Shown: positions 39,026-49,630, counted from the stretch's first letter. The stretch: 64,000 nt of DNA from Sipunculus nudus (GCA_026874595.1 CM049317.1:36922401-36986400), one strand, 5' to 3'. Made by a program: numbers and translations. Notes: generated by a model not told the origin, from the letters alone.

Positions 39026-39039
39026 TTTTTATGGATTTA
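39026..39039 (+). repeat. 14 bp target-site duplication, left copy
   Basis: TTTTTATGGATTTA here is repeated exactly at 41833-41846. Arm 1 contains only one, diverged, version of the site (about 8567-8581). Confidence 0.85.
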
Positions 39040-39135
39040 GACTAGACTAGATCTAGTATTTTGAGTCACTAGACAGACACGGTTGAGGTGGTCTGGGACC
39101 ACCGCCCCGGCCTGTCTCTTTAGACTATTATTTTG

Positions 39136-39417
39136 ATGCCGAACATTGCTACACAAGCCAAGCCAAGGAGCCGCCAAGAGCCACCAGCATGCACCCGCAC
39201 CGGTGACCGAGAAAGTTACATCATCCACACTCACAAAGCCCCGAGCGGGCCACTCACCGCACGGTTACCAGCAGCAAAGCCGCTGCCCCCAAGAACCCGG
39301 TCGCGAGCGACATCCCCGAGCAGAATGCCCACCACAACAGAGAGACCCGAACACAAGCAGGGAAACCCAGACCGCCGACAGAACAACTCCTACCGCGAAG
39401 AGCCGGACTTCCTGTGA
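39136..39417 (+). CDS. Short basic P/R/S/T-rich open frame, possible LINE ORF start
   Basis: The frame starts at the second of two adjacent ATG codons and ends at TGA after about 93 residues. The peptide is rich in Pro, Arg, Thr and Ser, with segments such as RTRSRATSPSR, and has no recognisable domain. Its GC-rich third positions differ from the AT-rich surroundings. A perfect 7 bp hairpin (GGTGGTC, loop TGG, GACCACC; 39087-39103) lies just upstream. Basic low-complexity N-termini are common in LINE ORF1 proteins, which is the only reason to list it. It could equally be a chance open frame in GC-rich DNA. Confidence 0.25.
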   Translation: MPNIATQAKPRSRQEPPACTRTGDRESYIIHTHKAPSGPLTARLPAAKPLPPRTRSRATSPSRMPTTTERPEHKQGNPDRRQNNSYREEPDFL

Positions 39418-39465
39418 CTTGGATCGGGCAGGCTGTCTTGGCTTGGTCTTCAGCTTGTCCCCGAG

Positions 39466-39497
39466 CAGTGGGCCTAAAGTTGTCTGTTTGCCCACTG
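39466..39497 (+). other. Covarying hairpin, copy 1
   Basis: CAGTGGGC (39466-39473) pairs with GCCCACTG (39490-39497) around the 16-nt loop CTAAAGTTGTCTGTTT. A second copy at 39651-39686 has almost the same loop and a stem changed at two base pairs on both sides. Confidence 0.75.
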
Positions 39498-39650
39498 TCA
39501 GGGATTCTTGACTTGTCTTGCTTGTCTTGACTTGGGTTCCGGCTGTCGGGGTGGTCTTGTCTTCTCTTGGCTTGTCCCAGGGCTACCAGTCTTGGCTTGG
39601 TTTTGGTCTTGAGGCTTGGTCTTGGGTCTTGAAGTCTTGGTCTTGTGGCA

Positions 39651-39686
39651 GGCAGCGGACCTAAAGTTGTCTGTCTGTCCGCTGCC
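39651..39686 (+). other. Covarying hairpin, copy 2
   Basis: GGCAGCGGAC (39651-39660) pairs perfectly with GTCCGCTGCC (39677-39686) around CTAAAGTTGTCTGTCT. Relative to copy 1, a T-A pair becomes C-G and a G-C pair becomes A-T, while pairing is kept. Confidence 0.75.
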
Positions 39687-40511
39687 AGGTCTGTGAGTGA
39701 TTAATTAGGCCTAAATAGGAGGGGTAGTCCTAAAAAGGACTGCTGGGGGTCTTGTCTGGTCTGTCTGGAGCTGTCCCGGTGTAGGTCTGGGTAGTCGTCT
39801 TGGTAATTGCTGTCAGTGGGCGGATGGGATGTGCGCTCGTCTGGGTGCCCTCTAAACTTCCGCTGGTGGTGTAGGGGGGGCTGCCGCTGGACTTGCGCGT
39901 CGGTGTCGGATGCTGTTGGTGGTGGTTGTCAGGGGTAGTTGTTGTCCGTGGTGGGGGGGGGGGGGGGGGCGTAGATTTCTTTATAATTTTCTAAGTATCA
40001 CATGGGATTTTTTAAGAAAATACCTCATGATCATTTACCCTTATATTGGCCTAAAGGAGATATCTATAGGAGATATCTTTATAGTTAGAAATCTGGCCGG
40101 CCGGTGGGGCTCTCAGTTTGTACTTTTATATTAAGTATCACATAAATATTTTTAAGAAATATTTATGATCATGTACTTTTATAGGAAATACTTATAAGAA
40201 GTATTTTTATACAAGCGCAGACTGAGAGGAAGGGGGCAGGGATAGTTGAGGCTGGTGGCGGCATCAGTTTCCATCCACTTGCTAGCGGCCGGCTTCAGTT
40301 TCCATGCCACTGGTCTTGCCGGAAAAAGCTGTAATTACTAATAAACTCTATAAATATATCTTATATATGAGCGTCGGATAACCAGATATTGCGTCGATAT
40401 TGTGAAAAATACAAAAAAACAAAAGGGTGAAAAACCGGTAAAAATCGTAAAAAAGTCGGGTTAGTGTGCTTGAAAAAATGAGGAGTGAGGTGGTGTATTT
40501 ACATGAATTGT

Positions 40512-40515
<4 letters not shown>

Positions 40516-40542
<27 letters not shown>
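40516..40542. repeat. T27 homopolymer
   Basis: Uninterrupted T run in the middle of the 2.79 kb insertion. It could be an internal A-tail on the minus strand, meaning a composite of two retroposed pieces. Confidence 0.85.
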
Positions 40543-40722
40543 GTTAAAAGTTAATGGTGTTTAAAACAGTATGGTGCATTTTATATATATGGGTTTAGTA
40601 TGGTTCTATTCTAATTGAGGGTGTATTAGTATTGATTAGTGGAGCGGTGTTGTGTCGGTGGATATGTATTTCTCCGAGTTTGTATGTTTGTCCTGTATGT
40701 TTGAATGTATTTTTGATATTTG

Positions 40723-41470
40723 TGGGAAGGTAGCTCGCGACCCGACCGAGCCTGCGGGTTACTCATCCCGTGTTTTGGTTGTGTATTGTATGTGATTTGA
40801 TTACAGATGAATATGTTTTTAATAAATCTCGGACAATAGTAGTGTCCCGGTATGGGCACTTTGTCTTTGATTTATGTTATTGTGGATTTTATTAAACTAT
40901 TGTATCCTTTTTGAGTATTGTTGTTCTAAATTCCTTGTAGTTTCTGTTTTTATATTGTTTGTTTTATATTTGTGGGGAGGTAGCTCGCGACCCGACCGAG
41001 CCTGCAAGTTACTCGTCCCATGTCTGGTAATGTTATGTGTGTGGTTTAATTGAAGATGATTATGTTTTAAATAATTCTCAGACAATAAAAGTGTCCCGGT
41101 TTGGGCACTTTGTCTTTGATTTATGTTGTATTGGAATTTAATAAACTGTTGTATTGTTTGGTTGATGGTTTGTTTTTATTTTATTGTATATTTGAGGGAA
41201 GGTAACCCGCGACCCGTCCGAGCCTGCGCGTTACTCATCCAGATATATAGTTTTTTGTTTTAGGTTTTAGTTAAAGAAGTTAATGTGTCGGTTTTTTATA
41301 TAAATCTCAGACAATAATAGTGTTCCTGTTTGGGCACATTGTCTTTGATTTATGTTGTTTATGGATCTTAAATAAACTATTTACGCTGTTTTTTTATAAA
41401 TCTTAGACAATAATATTGTCCAGGTTTGAACACTTTGTCTTCGATTTGTGTTGTTTTGTTTTTAATAAAG
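40723..41470 (+). repeat. Tandem array with two conserved stem-loops per unit
   Basis: Units begin near 40723, 40972 and 41191; a partial unit begins near 41391. Steps are about 250 and 222 bp. Each full unit has GTAGCTCGC...GCGGGTTAC (or GTAACCCGC...GCGCGTTAC), which pairs as a 9 bp stem with GT pairs or single mismatches. About 100 bp on is a second stem-loop, AGACAA-N4-AGTG-T-CCC-loop-GGG-CACT-TTGTCT, at 40831-40866, 41080-41115, 41309-41344 and 41405-41440. AATAAA-like motifs precede or follow it. Minus-strand peptides repeating QARSGRELP across the units merely reflect the repeat. Confidence 0.75.
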
Positions 41471-42337
41471 TGTTGTTTGATATGAGGATGTTGTTTTGTT
41501 GTTTTTAAGGTGTAATGGGAGGTTTTATTTTACTAGAGTGATAAGTGATCGGTTTCGGGCGGGAGCGGTTTGCGCTCTTTTAATTGACCTCTAATTTTGT
41601 GATGGATTTAGTGGAGTGAGGTTTGTTTTTGTGCGAGTTCCTTTATTGTATTATTTGTTCGTGTGTAGTTTTTATTCGTTGTCATGTCGGGGCGAGTGTT
41701 TTATTTTATTTTTGAAGGGTGAGTCTTATTATCCTTTTGTTAGGAAATGGGTGGTTTTGTGGTTTATTTTTATTGTTATGTTTTTTGGGAGTCGGTTTGG
41801 CCGGGGGGCGAGGCGGATATGCTAATTAGGGGTTTTTATGGATTTACAATGGGGCGAATGTTTTAAACACCCCTTTATGATATTGACAGGGTTTGTGGAC
41901 TATACGATGACAGAATATTAGGGCGTTTTAACGTAAGATCACAAAATGTTTATTCGTTTACAGCTACACATGCTTCAGGACTGTAGAACTCTACTGGGAT
42001 AAATGTATAAATCTACTGGTAACGTTACAATTTGATTTGTTTACAACAAATAAGTGTTGGGGAAGTTGGCCTGTTTAGTCGATTTCGGCATTCTTTAGAG
42101 GTATACATAGTTTTCCATCCCGATCTATATAGTAGCAGACTCGCACGTAATTTTTACATGTTACATAAAACGTTTATACCAAAAAAGTATTTCGCACTAT
42201 ATGCCATATTCGGCCAGAACCACTTATTTGGTAAAAAAATGTCAGTAAAAAATTAATAACGGCTAATGAAGCCAATTGTGCATTATATTCTTACATATTT
42301 CGCATTTACAATATGATACTCTCTAACAGCCGAAGAT

Positions 42338-42342
<5 letters not shown>

Positions 42343-42393
<51 letters not shown>
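42343..42393. repeat. (TA)n, left of Tigger-like MITE
   Basis: TA tract interrupted by the MITE; it continues at 43232-43291. Confidence 0.9.
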
Positions 42394-42396
<3 letters not shown>

Positions 42397-43228
42397 TGAA
42401 ACCTTGTTGTGCCGAAGTCGGATGTGTCGAAAAACCGGATGTGTCGAGGTGTTTTGTTGGTCCCAAGCTAATATTTCTATCGCTTAACTCGAAGTCATGA
42501 TTGGTTAACAGTTGTGGAATGCCCGTAAATCAAGACTGGGCCGTGATGACCAGTCATAAATAATAAATACCGACCAGGCTCCTACTCATCAAGCGCGATG
42601 GCTCTGTCGACTCTGTCAAGGTCATGCCGCTTTAATGTTTGGACAACAGTTGTTCACGGTCCAACAATCATACCTACGGCCGCTATGACTAGTTACACAA
42701 TAAATACCGGCAAGGATCTTACTCTTCACGCGCGATGGCTGACAAACCTAGTCCGTTGTTTACTTGTTCGGCCAATTTGGTACCCATGAACATGCCTTTC
42801 TTCTCTTGCCGACAAAGCATCAATGAGAAGTTATTGATAAACCAAACATTATCAAATCCTTACCTTTCATGTGTCTTGGATAAAGTTGAACTGAAATGAT
42901 CAGAGGCCAATCATTTATTGATTTGTATGCTTTTATACACGTACATGTATGTGCTCTAATTTTAATTTCCTTATTTACCTAATCCTAATTTTGGTGGTAC
43001 TTATATGTTTTTTATTATAAATAAAAATTGTATTTAAAAATTTGAGTTGTTCTTTCACGAAAACATTTGTGAGAATCATATGATATAGGCCCTATATACA
43101 TGTGCAGTATTCATCGATTACAATCGAGGCTGAAGAAGGTTGAATATATTGAACATCGGTTGTCTCGAACCCCGGTTGTGTCGAAGTAAATTAACCAGTC
43201 CCTTCGACTTCGACACAACGAGGTTTCA

Positions 43229-43231
<3 letters not shown>
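42394..43231. mobile_element. Tigger/pogo-like MITE, 838 bp
   Basis: Terminal inverted repeats of about 27 bp start CAGTGAAACCTTGTTGTG at the left and CAGTGAAACCTCGTTGTG when read inward from the right. They are followed on both sides by GTCGAA-type subrepeats. The flanking dinucleotide is TA, the target duplication of the Tc1/mariner/pogo group. CAG termini with such GTCGAA motifs are typical of Tigger-like elements. No DDE transposase or CENP-B-type helix-turn-helix sequence remains, so it is non-autonomous. Two related 110 bp blocks lie inside, each holding GCGCGATGGCT (about 42593 and 42731). Arm 1 has only a TA tract here, so insertion came after the duplication. Confidence 0.8.

Positions 43232-43291
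<60 letters not shown>
43232..43291. repeat. (TA)n, right of Tigger-like MITE
   Basis: Thirty TA dinucleotides directly after the right inverted repeat. Confidence 0.9.
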
Positions 43292-43294
<3 letters not shown>

Positions 43295-43404
43295 TAAACT
43301 AAATGTCAGTTACCGCAGGTATTTACATATTTTTAAGAACAGTTGCAGGATGCACAAGTAGAACCCTGCTGTGAAATTATCGACCCAAGCCTTAAGAATA
43401 CCAC

Positions 43405-43694
43405 CGGGAATTCTCCTGACTCACAAATTCGATTATTGATAGGAGAACATTATTGCTAACATTATATAAAATATTGGTTTGATAATGCACCTTGTTAAAG
43501 AAAAAAAGTATCATGTGAATTCTTTTCTATTAAAGTAAGCAAACAAAAAAAAAACGAACAATGAGCCCCCTCAACTAGGCTGCCTGCTTGTGATGGGACA
43601 GCCATCTCCCTCCTTTCTACATAACTGTGAGTAAACAAACACCAGTCTTGACAAGCCAGCCGAAATCTTACTGATTTATATTGAATTAATGCTG

Positions 43695-43765
<71 letters not shown>
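43405..43765. other. Arm-2-only segment ending in (TA)n
   Basis: No counterpart exists between 7730 and 7870 of arm 1 for most of this stretch. It ends in a TA microsatellite (about 43701-43762). No terminal repeats were resolved. Confidence 0.5.
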
Positions 43766-45164
43766 GAAATTCACTCTTGGATATAGGTACAAATATATGA
43801 TTTGATGTATATAATAAAATTTTAGATATGTCTTTAAGGTTGTACTTGACCATTTGGTGTAATTCTATTTGCTTGTTTTTCTCAGTATCATGCGAACGTT
43901 TCACGTGTAGTAGGAAAGACGGTACTTCAATTCTTGTAAGAAAATCAAACCAAACCATATTCGGCGATGCATAACTTTGTTTTTGTGAACATGCTGCTAA
44001 AATATAGGTATTTTTCTTCCATTGATGATATGATGTTCAAATAAATTTCTCTCTAAACTTTTTTTATTGCTTCCCGACAACTACGCCTGGTTCTTTCTGG
44101 CTTAGTTCTTATTTTTTCACAAATTATATAAACAAAATACTGTCCCTTTGAATAGAAATATGTTTTTTAATTTATCTTCCCGAAGACTACCCATTCTATT
44201 CAGTTGTTTCTCACGATTAGCTTATTTCATCTACCTTGAAATACTGCGTTTGTACGAATTTGAAATATTGTTTATAATCTAGGAAACTAGATTTATCAAA
44301 CTTAATAAAATTATTTTGCATATCGCAATAATCATTCTTATAATAATTCGCCTCATTTTACTTACGTCTTCTTTAAGTTAAGTACGATGTTTTATAGCAT
44401 CTCTCGTAAAACAAGCTTTACAGAATATGAAATTGTTATGTAAACACAGAAAAGAAATAAAAAAATGGCCTAGTTGCATTGTAAGATCTAAAGTATGGGA
44501 AGTATTTAAAAGAAAAAAATAACGAGATAGCCCATCACTTCTGATTCCACGTGTTTAAAACTATTTAAAATATGTGTTTATATTACAAACAGAAAATAAT
44601 GAACTTAGGTATTCCATGCTTCGTTTATACCATTTATAATAGACAATTTTCTTTTTAACCTCCTCTTTAGAGCCTTCTCTGCAATATAAATTCATTCATA
44701 TTTGAATAATTACACTTGCCGAATTTGGAGAGAGTTTCTTATATTCTTAAACAATATTGCAGAAGTTTGATTCTTCTTTAGAGGTAAGATTCTGTAATTA
44801 ACCGTGATATAAGGAGATTTATTAAATGCATTAATTAAGTGTGGCGTGTTTGATTATGCTTTACTGTAGATGGCTCACAACCTGGGTATGTGCCACATAA
44901 TCTATAAACTGTGGACCGAGCGTTCCCATAGTTAACAAAATTGAGGGACATTCTGTAAGTATGTATTCCATTTACAGAAATTACATTTGTAGAAATATCG
45001 TTATCCAAAGCGAAGTTAGACATATCCCTTTTCATAAAATTAATTTTGCCGCTGAGTGAACAGCCAGCATACCGTCAAGATACTGCCGCAATAGGGTTTG
45101 AAGGCATGTATTATGTTCGCTTGCTAGTGACGACCTCTCTTACTTCTACAGTTTTGCAGTCCTC

Positions 45165-45195
45165 CATATATATATATATATATTTATATACATAT

Positions 45196-45249
<54 letters not shown>

Positions 45250-45254
45250 AGAGA
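45165..45254. repeat. (TA)n-(GA)n microsatellite at the outer edge of arm 2
   Basis: An interrupted TA tract passes into about eighteen GA dinucleotides. Homology to arm 1 stops here. Confidence 0.9.
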
Positions 45255-46734
45255 ACGTTTTTTATTAAACATCAGCAGACTAACAGATAAGTGTCTCCTT
45301 GGAATTTTGCAGACATTATTTTGAATGTTTAGTAATTTAGTAATTACGTAATATGATTTTAATTAAACTGCACGTTTTTCAATTTTTTTTTTAATTTGTC
45401 TTTTTATAATTCAGAAATGAACTGATTTTTCATGTTTGATTGCACAATACTGAAATTAAGCTGTTTCAAGTAAATTACGATACCTGAAAACTGATTGAAT
45501 GCAATAAGGCTTAATTAAGGAAATATTTGTATGTAACCCCAATATCTGATTGATATAAACTGTTGTACAACGTGTATGATGGTCTGATGAAAAGAGTTAT
45601 CTGATCTATTGCAGCTGATCCGACACAAATCCGTCAGGATTCCCTCCCCGTTGCTTTGAACAACATAACCATACCCAATAACATTAGTAATAATAGTATT
45701 TCCATCCTGTTATCCTGCAAATCATTGCCACGAGTACTATGTATAAATACATTCATTCTGGTCAGGTTTGGCAGTCTTACTATGCATAAACATTTATATC
45801 ATTTTTAAGAACATATCTCAAATGAAAGGAGACTATAGACCGGTTTATATCCTTTGTATCATATGACTTGTACCATAAGATAATGAATGTAATGAAGATA
45901 ATGAAGTTCAAATTATCTATTATTGCTTCATTCAGTGCCAAGGTAAATATTAAATATTTCTGAACAATAATAATTGGTAAGTGGACGAGCTTAATCTTAT
46001 GGTGATGTAAAACAATTAAACCCTTTAGTACTGAAAGCTTACCGGCATCGGTAGTTTAATAAAAGCAATATGTCCATATGTCTAGCTTCCAAATCATCCA
46101 AGAACACAGAATGGGACATGCCCAATATAGACCTTCATAAGCTAACCCTTTGTCGTGAAAAGACAAAATATTTAACAACTTTTAAATAAGCAGGAAAAAC
46201 ATTTTGGCATTACTGAGAGGAACAACTGACAGTATCCATTGTAGACATATTCAGAAGTCTGACATAAGTATCAGGGAAATGAAACTTCTCCAACTTTCCA
46301 ATAAGGACAATACCTTCGTACGTATAATGTTATTATGTCATTTTATAACAGAAATGTGTGTAACATTAACATTTTACAAAAAAAGAGGGGTTCTGCTTTG
46401 ATAGTGCAGTCTAGTAAATATAATTTCCTATGACAGGTGACCGTCAGTCGACTACGTCTATAAAGAATTTTTATTGGTCGAAGTGGTTATCATCTCCACC
46501 AATCCATGGAAGGGGAAATTTGTTTTGGCATTCTTTTTGTTCTTCTTCTTTTTATCATTATTATCAATTTTATTATTATTCTGTCATTTTGGACAATTTT
46601 ATCGATGCTTACTCAGCATATACCTTACTTTTAATTTAGCCGTGTTAAAGTAGCCCTTAACTTATTTTTCAAGGTCACAGGGCTTAAAAAAGTGCGACTT
46701 ATCCAAGGTTTTATTGTCGATTTACTTACCCATT
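45255..46734. other. Unassigned AT-rich DNA
   Basis: No supported feature on either strand. Confidence 0.5.
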
Positions 46735-47230
46735 TTAAGTCATTTGAAAGCATTTTAGGAACGCAACCTTTAGTTTCTCTTCGTCTAACGCTTCTGCAGT
46801 CGTCATACGTGAATAAACCTCTAGAGCTCTTCCTTTTAACAGAACACTCAAAATAATTCCCCAAGTATCACGCTTCTATCCCTGACTGGTCGCAAAACGT
46901 TCGAATCTTTCTGTATACGCATCACAATCATCTTTATCGTGGTCATACGCAGGAATCTTTACAGGCGGTGTCTTTATTAAATCGACATTACCACAGTCAA
47001 TGCCTTTATCATGTCTATTTTGAGAGCGCAAAAGTGTAAGTGCCTTTTCTTCTGTAATCAAATTTAACTCGTGTTCACGATGAGCTTTTTTTATGTCAGT
47101 AGCGTTCTTCACGTTCTCGGTCTTGTTTTTCTTTCTGTTTTCGTTCACCTCGCTTTTGCTCGACAATTTCCGCTAAGTCTAGCATCTCTAAAACCCAGTT
47201 CTTTACCTAAATCTAGATCTCCCTCAGATC
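46735..47230 (-). pseudogene. gag: Ty3/gypsy-like gag remnant
   Basis: The minus strand encodes a lysine/glutamate-rich coiled segment with KKAHREHELNL. A PPVKIPAYDHDKDDCDAY..RFERFA segment follows, then SVLLKGRALEVYSRM and a LKVAFLKCFQMT end. This order matches the capsid start of metazoan Ty3/gypsy Gag proteins: a P-[KR]-[LI]-P-x-[FY] start, DD.D.Y..RFERFA, LL.G.ALEVYSR and LK.ALLKRF. A TAG at 46876-46878 stands where Trp is usual. A frameshift near 47090 separates the upstream part (DLAEIVEQKRGERK in another frame). The reading ends at TAA 46735-46737. Nucleocapsid and pol are missing. Upstream DNA to about 47560 has a TATA-like motif and AATAAA on the same strand and might include leader or LTR, but no LTR pair was found. 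Confidence 0.7.
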
Positions 47231-49260
47231 CATATGTTCGAATTTATTAGGAAACGCAACTGTTAAACATAACGTTATACCACTGATTGCGGCACAATAA
47301 AATAAATCTAACAACTAACACACAACTACGATACCTTAGGCTACACGAGACCCCTAATCTCCTCGAAATTAAAATAAAATCACGAGCACTATCATGCCTA
47401 CTCTTTCACACTATCAGTTCAGTTTGCTTCATATAAAAGTTTCCCAGACAAACCATCCCAGAACACACTCCAAGTACCTCGCATACGACTGTTTTACACC
47501 TTGTTATTGCTCTGCGTGTCGGTATGTGTCTGTTTACCATAAAGTCCCCGTGACGGAAGTCCAATCATGAGCCGCATCACGCGATGTTTCAGCCAACGGG
47601 AACATGCATTACATTTTCTGGGCCAAATCAGTCAGAGCAACTCCTGATTGTCACTAGTAGTATCGCCAGGATGCACACGGTCCCACTCGCTGTGTTTATA
47701 TTGAAACCTAAGGTCGCGCCCGGTCCACTGTTTTTAACACTCGTTTACAGGAGTAAACAAACAGTTTCGGGGCAGTCTTTTGGCAGGTACAAATTTATTT
47801 CAAAGAGCAGAAGAAGCTATTTTTCTTATTATTTTACATGCTTTATACGTGATTGGGGCTTTTTAAATATCACCCACTACCTTTTTAAATGAACCCTAGC
47901 AAGAGCTGGTCAGATAAATATATTCATTCGCGACCCTGTGATGGCAGTTGAACGTGAATTACCAAATAAACAAGAGATAATTTGGTTTGCGGTGACCCCT
48001 GTTTGTGGTCCCTGGTTCAAGGCATGTAATGATCACTTAAGTGCATATAGAAAACAGAGGATTAATAATTAATAGTCTTCCAATAATCGAGGGCTGTGGC
48101 TAAATGCGACTGGTGCAATTAATATTTTGTCATTTTTTGTCATCCAAGGCTTCATGTCGTGTGACAGATTTAAATTGCCAATAGTTCTAATATAATAACT
48201 GCTGAACGTATCACCTAAAACATTACTAAAGCATTCAGTGGTCATCGAATAAAAGAAATGTTAGATTTTACTCAATGGCTATATAGACAAAATTGCCGTC
48301 TTGCTCTGTAAATACAGCCAAAAAAAACTTATTTTTTTACCCAATCCTAATGTGTTTTTGTATGTCTCTGCTACATGGGTGCAAAGACAAGAGGAATTTG
48401 AATCCCAAGGCCTACGTATAAGGTTTATAACATCGTCGCCATGCTAGTGTTGATTGAAGAAAATACCCCGCTACCCTTGCAAATATGGCGGACTTACAAC
48501 ATAAAAAAAGAGCCAAAACTCATGTTAACTTGGAATATGAACAATTGGGTTGTCCAGAAAACCTTAGCTGCCATATTAAGAACTTTGGTTCCTATCAGAA
48601 CAAGCTTGTAATAAACAACCTGTATGGTTACTGAGTAAAATATCAAATAAATATCTAAGACTGGATGAAGTTTTTTCAATCATACTAAAAATAATGAAAT
48701 ATTGAGTGTTTAAGATTTTTAGAGGTAAGGCAGCTTCATTTTTGTATTAAGATGTCACCTATTGGACGTAGTCGTTTGAAAATTTCGTGCAAATGTTACA
48801 GTAAGCAAGATTTCTGTCTTATATGAACTGGTCAAAGCAAATATGCATTATGTAAGCTCATATGTTATCGATAGAAACACAATAAACGGAAAGCCCTATG
48901 TATCACACAAATCAGAAGAAAGGGTAAAATAGAGCAATTTAATTTAACATTTCAGATGAGGCACAACATTGGATTCTCAATCTAAACTCATCAGTAATAA
49001 GGAATATAGATATTTGATCCTAAAACATTCGATCACAAACATTTGCTTTTTAATCAGTAAAATCTACAAATGAAAAATAAAAAATAAGTCAAGATCAAGA
49101 ATTCGAATATAGTAAAGGATAGGTATTTTCTCACGAATCTTATTAGAATGTAGACATGATTATGTCGGTAGGTCAAGGAAAATATAGAACCTACAGTTCG
49201 CATGCTCCACGTGCATCTAAATAACATATAGAGCTGATAGCTATTGATATTCGTAATATA
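47231..49260. other. Unassigned DNA, possibly with retroelement leader
   Basis: The first 350 bp are more GC-balanced and could be 5' sequence of the gag-bearing element (minus strand). The remainder is AT-rich and shows no recognisable gene or repeat. Confidence 0.4.
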
Positions 49261-49345
49261 TACTAATAATTATGATAATAATAATTTATTTTTAAAGCGT
49301 AAAATCCACGGCGTTGTGTTCTACAACGCTATTAAAAGCAGGCCA
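49261..49345 (-). repeat. LINE-type 3' tail
   Basis: Read on the minus strand the segment runs AGCGTTGTAGAACACAACG, TGGATTTTACGCTTTA and then AAATAAATTATTATTATC. This is the form of L2/CR1-like 3' ends (an imperfect hairpin followed by ATT repeats). It has the same orientation as the LINE at 50540-52690 and could be its displaced 3' terminus. Confidence 0.45.
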
Positions 49346-49630
49346 TGGTATGCAAACATTCATTATAATAAAGATGCCGACTAAAATTTTGATAATACTT
49401 AGGCTACATAAGAAATGCACCTAATCCAGTTATATACTGCGATATGAATTTAAGGCAATAAAATACATTAAAAGAATAAAAAGTAGCTAAATTAAATCAC
49501 ATTATAGAAATAAAAATCTGCACAGTCTTCAAAATCGCAGGCCATCAAAATCTAGCACAAATAATCAGGTCTTCAGGATTTTTTAAACCTTTACTCTTGT
49601 TTTAATCTTGTTTGTAGACCGATATAAAAA

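Larger units (their letters stand above)
39040..41832 (+). mobile_element. 2.79 kb structured retroposon-like insertion
   Basis: The insertion is bounded by a perfect 14 bp direct repeat and is absent from the corresponding point in arm 1, so its limits are known to the base. Long target duplications of this size are typical of target-primed retrotransposition. The left 0.8 kb is GC-rich and contains a short proline/arginine-rich open frame. Next come CTTGGTCTTG-rich DNA, a G18 run at about 39952, a T27 run at 40516-40542, and a T/G-rich right half with a 3.5-copy tandem array. No reverse transcriptase is visible. There is no poly(A) at either edge. Several families of duplicated hairpins occur inside. 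It may be an internally deleted LINE, a composite SINE-like retroposon or something undescribed. Orientation is uncertain; plus is preferred from the open frame and AATAAA motifs. Confidence 0.75.
36555..45168 (-). repeat. Inverted segmental duplication, arm 2
   Basis: Reverse-complement partner of 3895-11560 (anchor pairs are given there). It is longer than arm 1 because of private insertions at 39040-41832, 42394-43231 and about 43405-43765. It lacks the 5049-7601 element. A 131-residue plus-strand open frame at 36568-36963 lies in this arm. Its counterpart in arm 1 (minus strand, 11560 toward 11150) is interrupted by several stops, so I do not call it a gene. Confidence 0.85.

Noticed and set aside
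39133-39511. Second overlapping frame (39146-39511) as an alternative protein
   Set aside because: It runs out of phase with the better-supported frame and continues into CTTGG-type low-complexity DNA.
40626-41085. Two minus-strand frames sharing QARSGRELP
   Set aside because: They are two units of the same tandem DNA repeat; the peptide similarity only mirrors the DNA.
43140-43361. Tyr/Ile-repeat frames here and at 59485, 62182, 43698 and 24665
   Set aside because: All are translations of (TA)n tracts.
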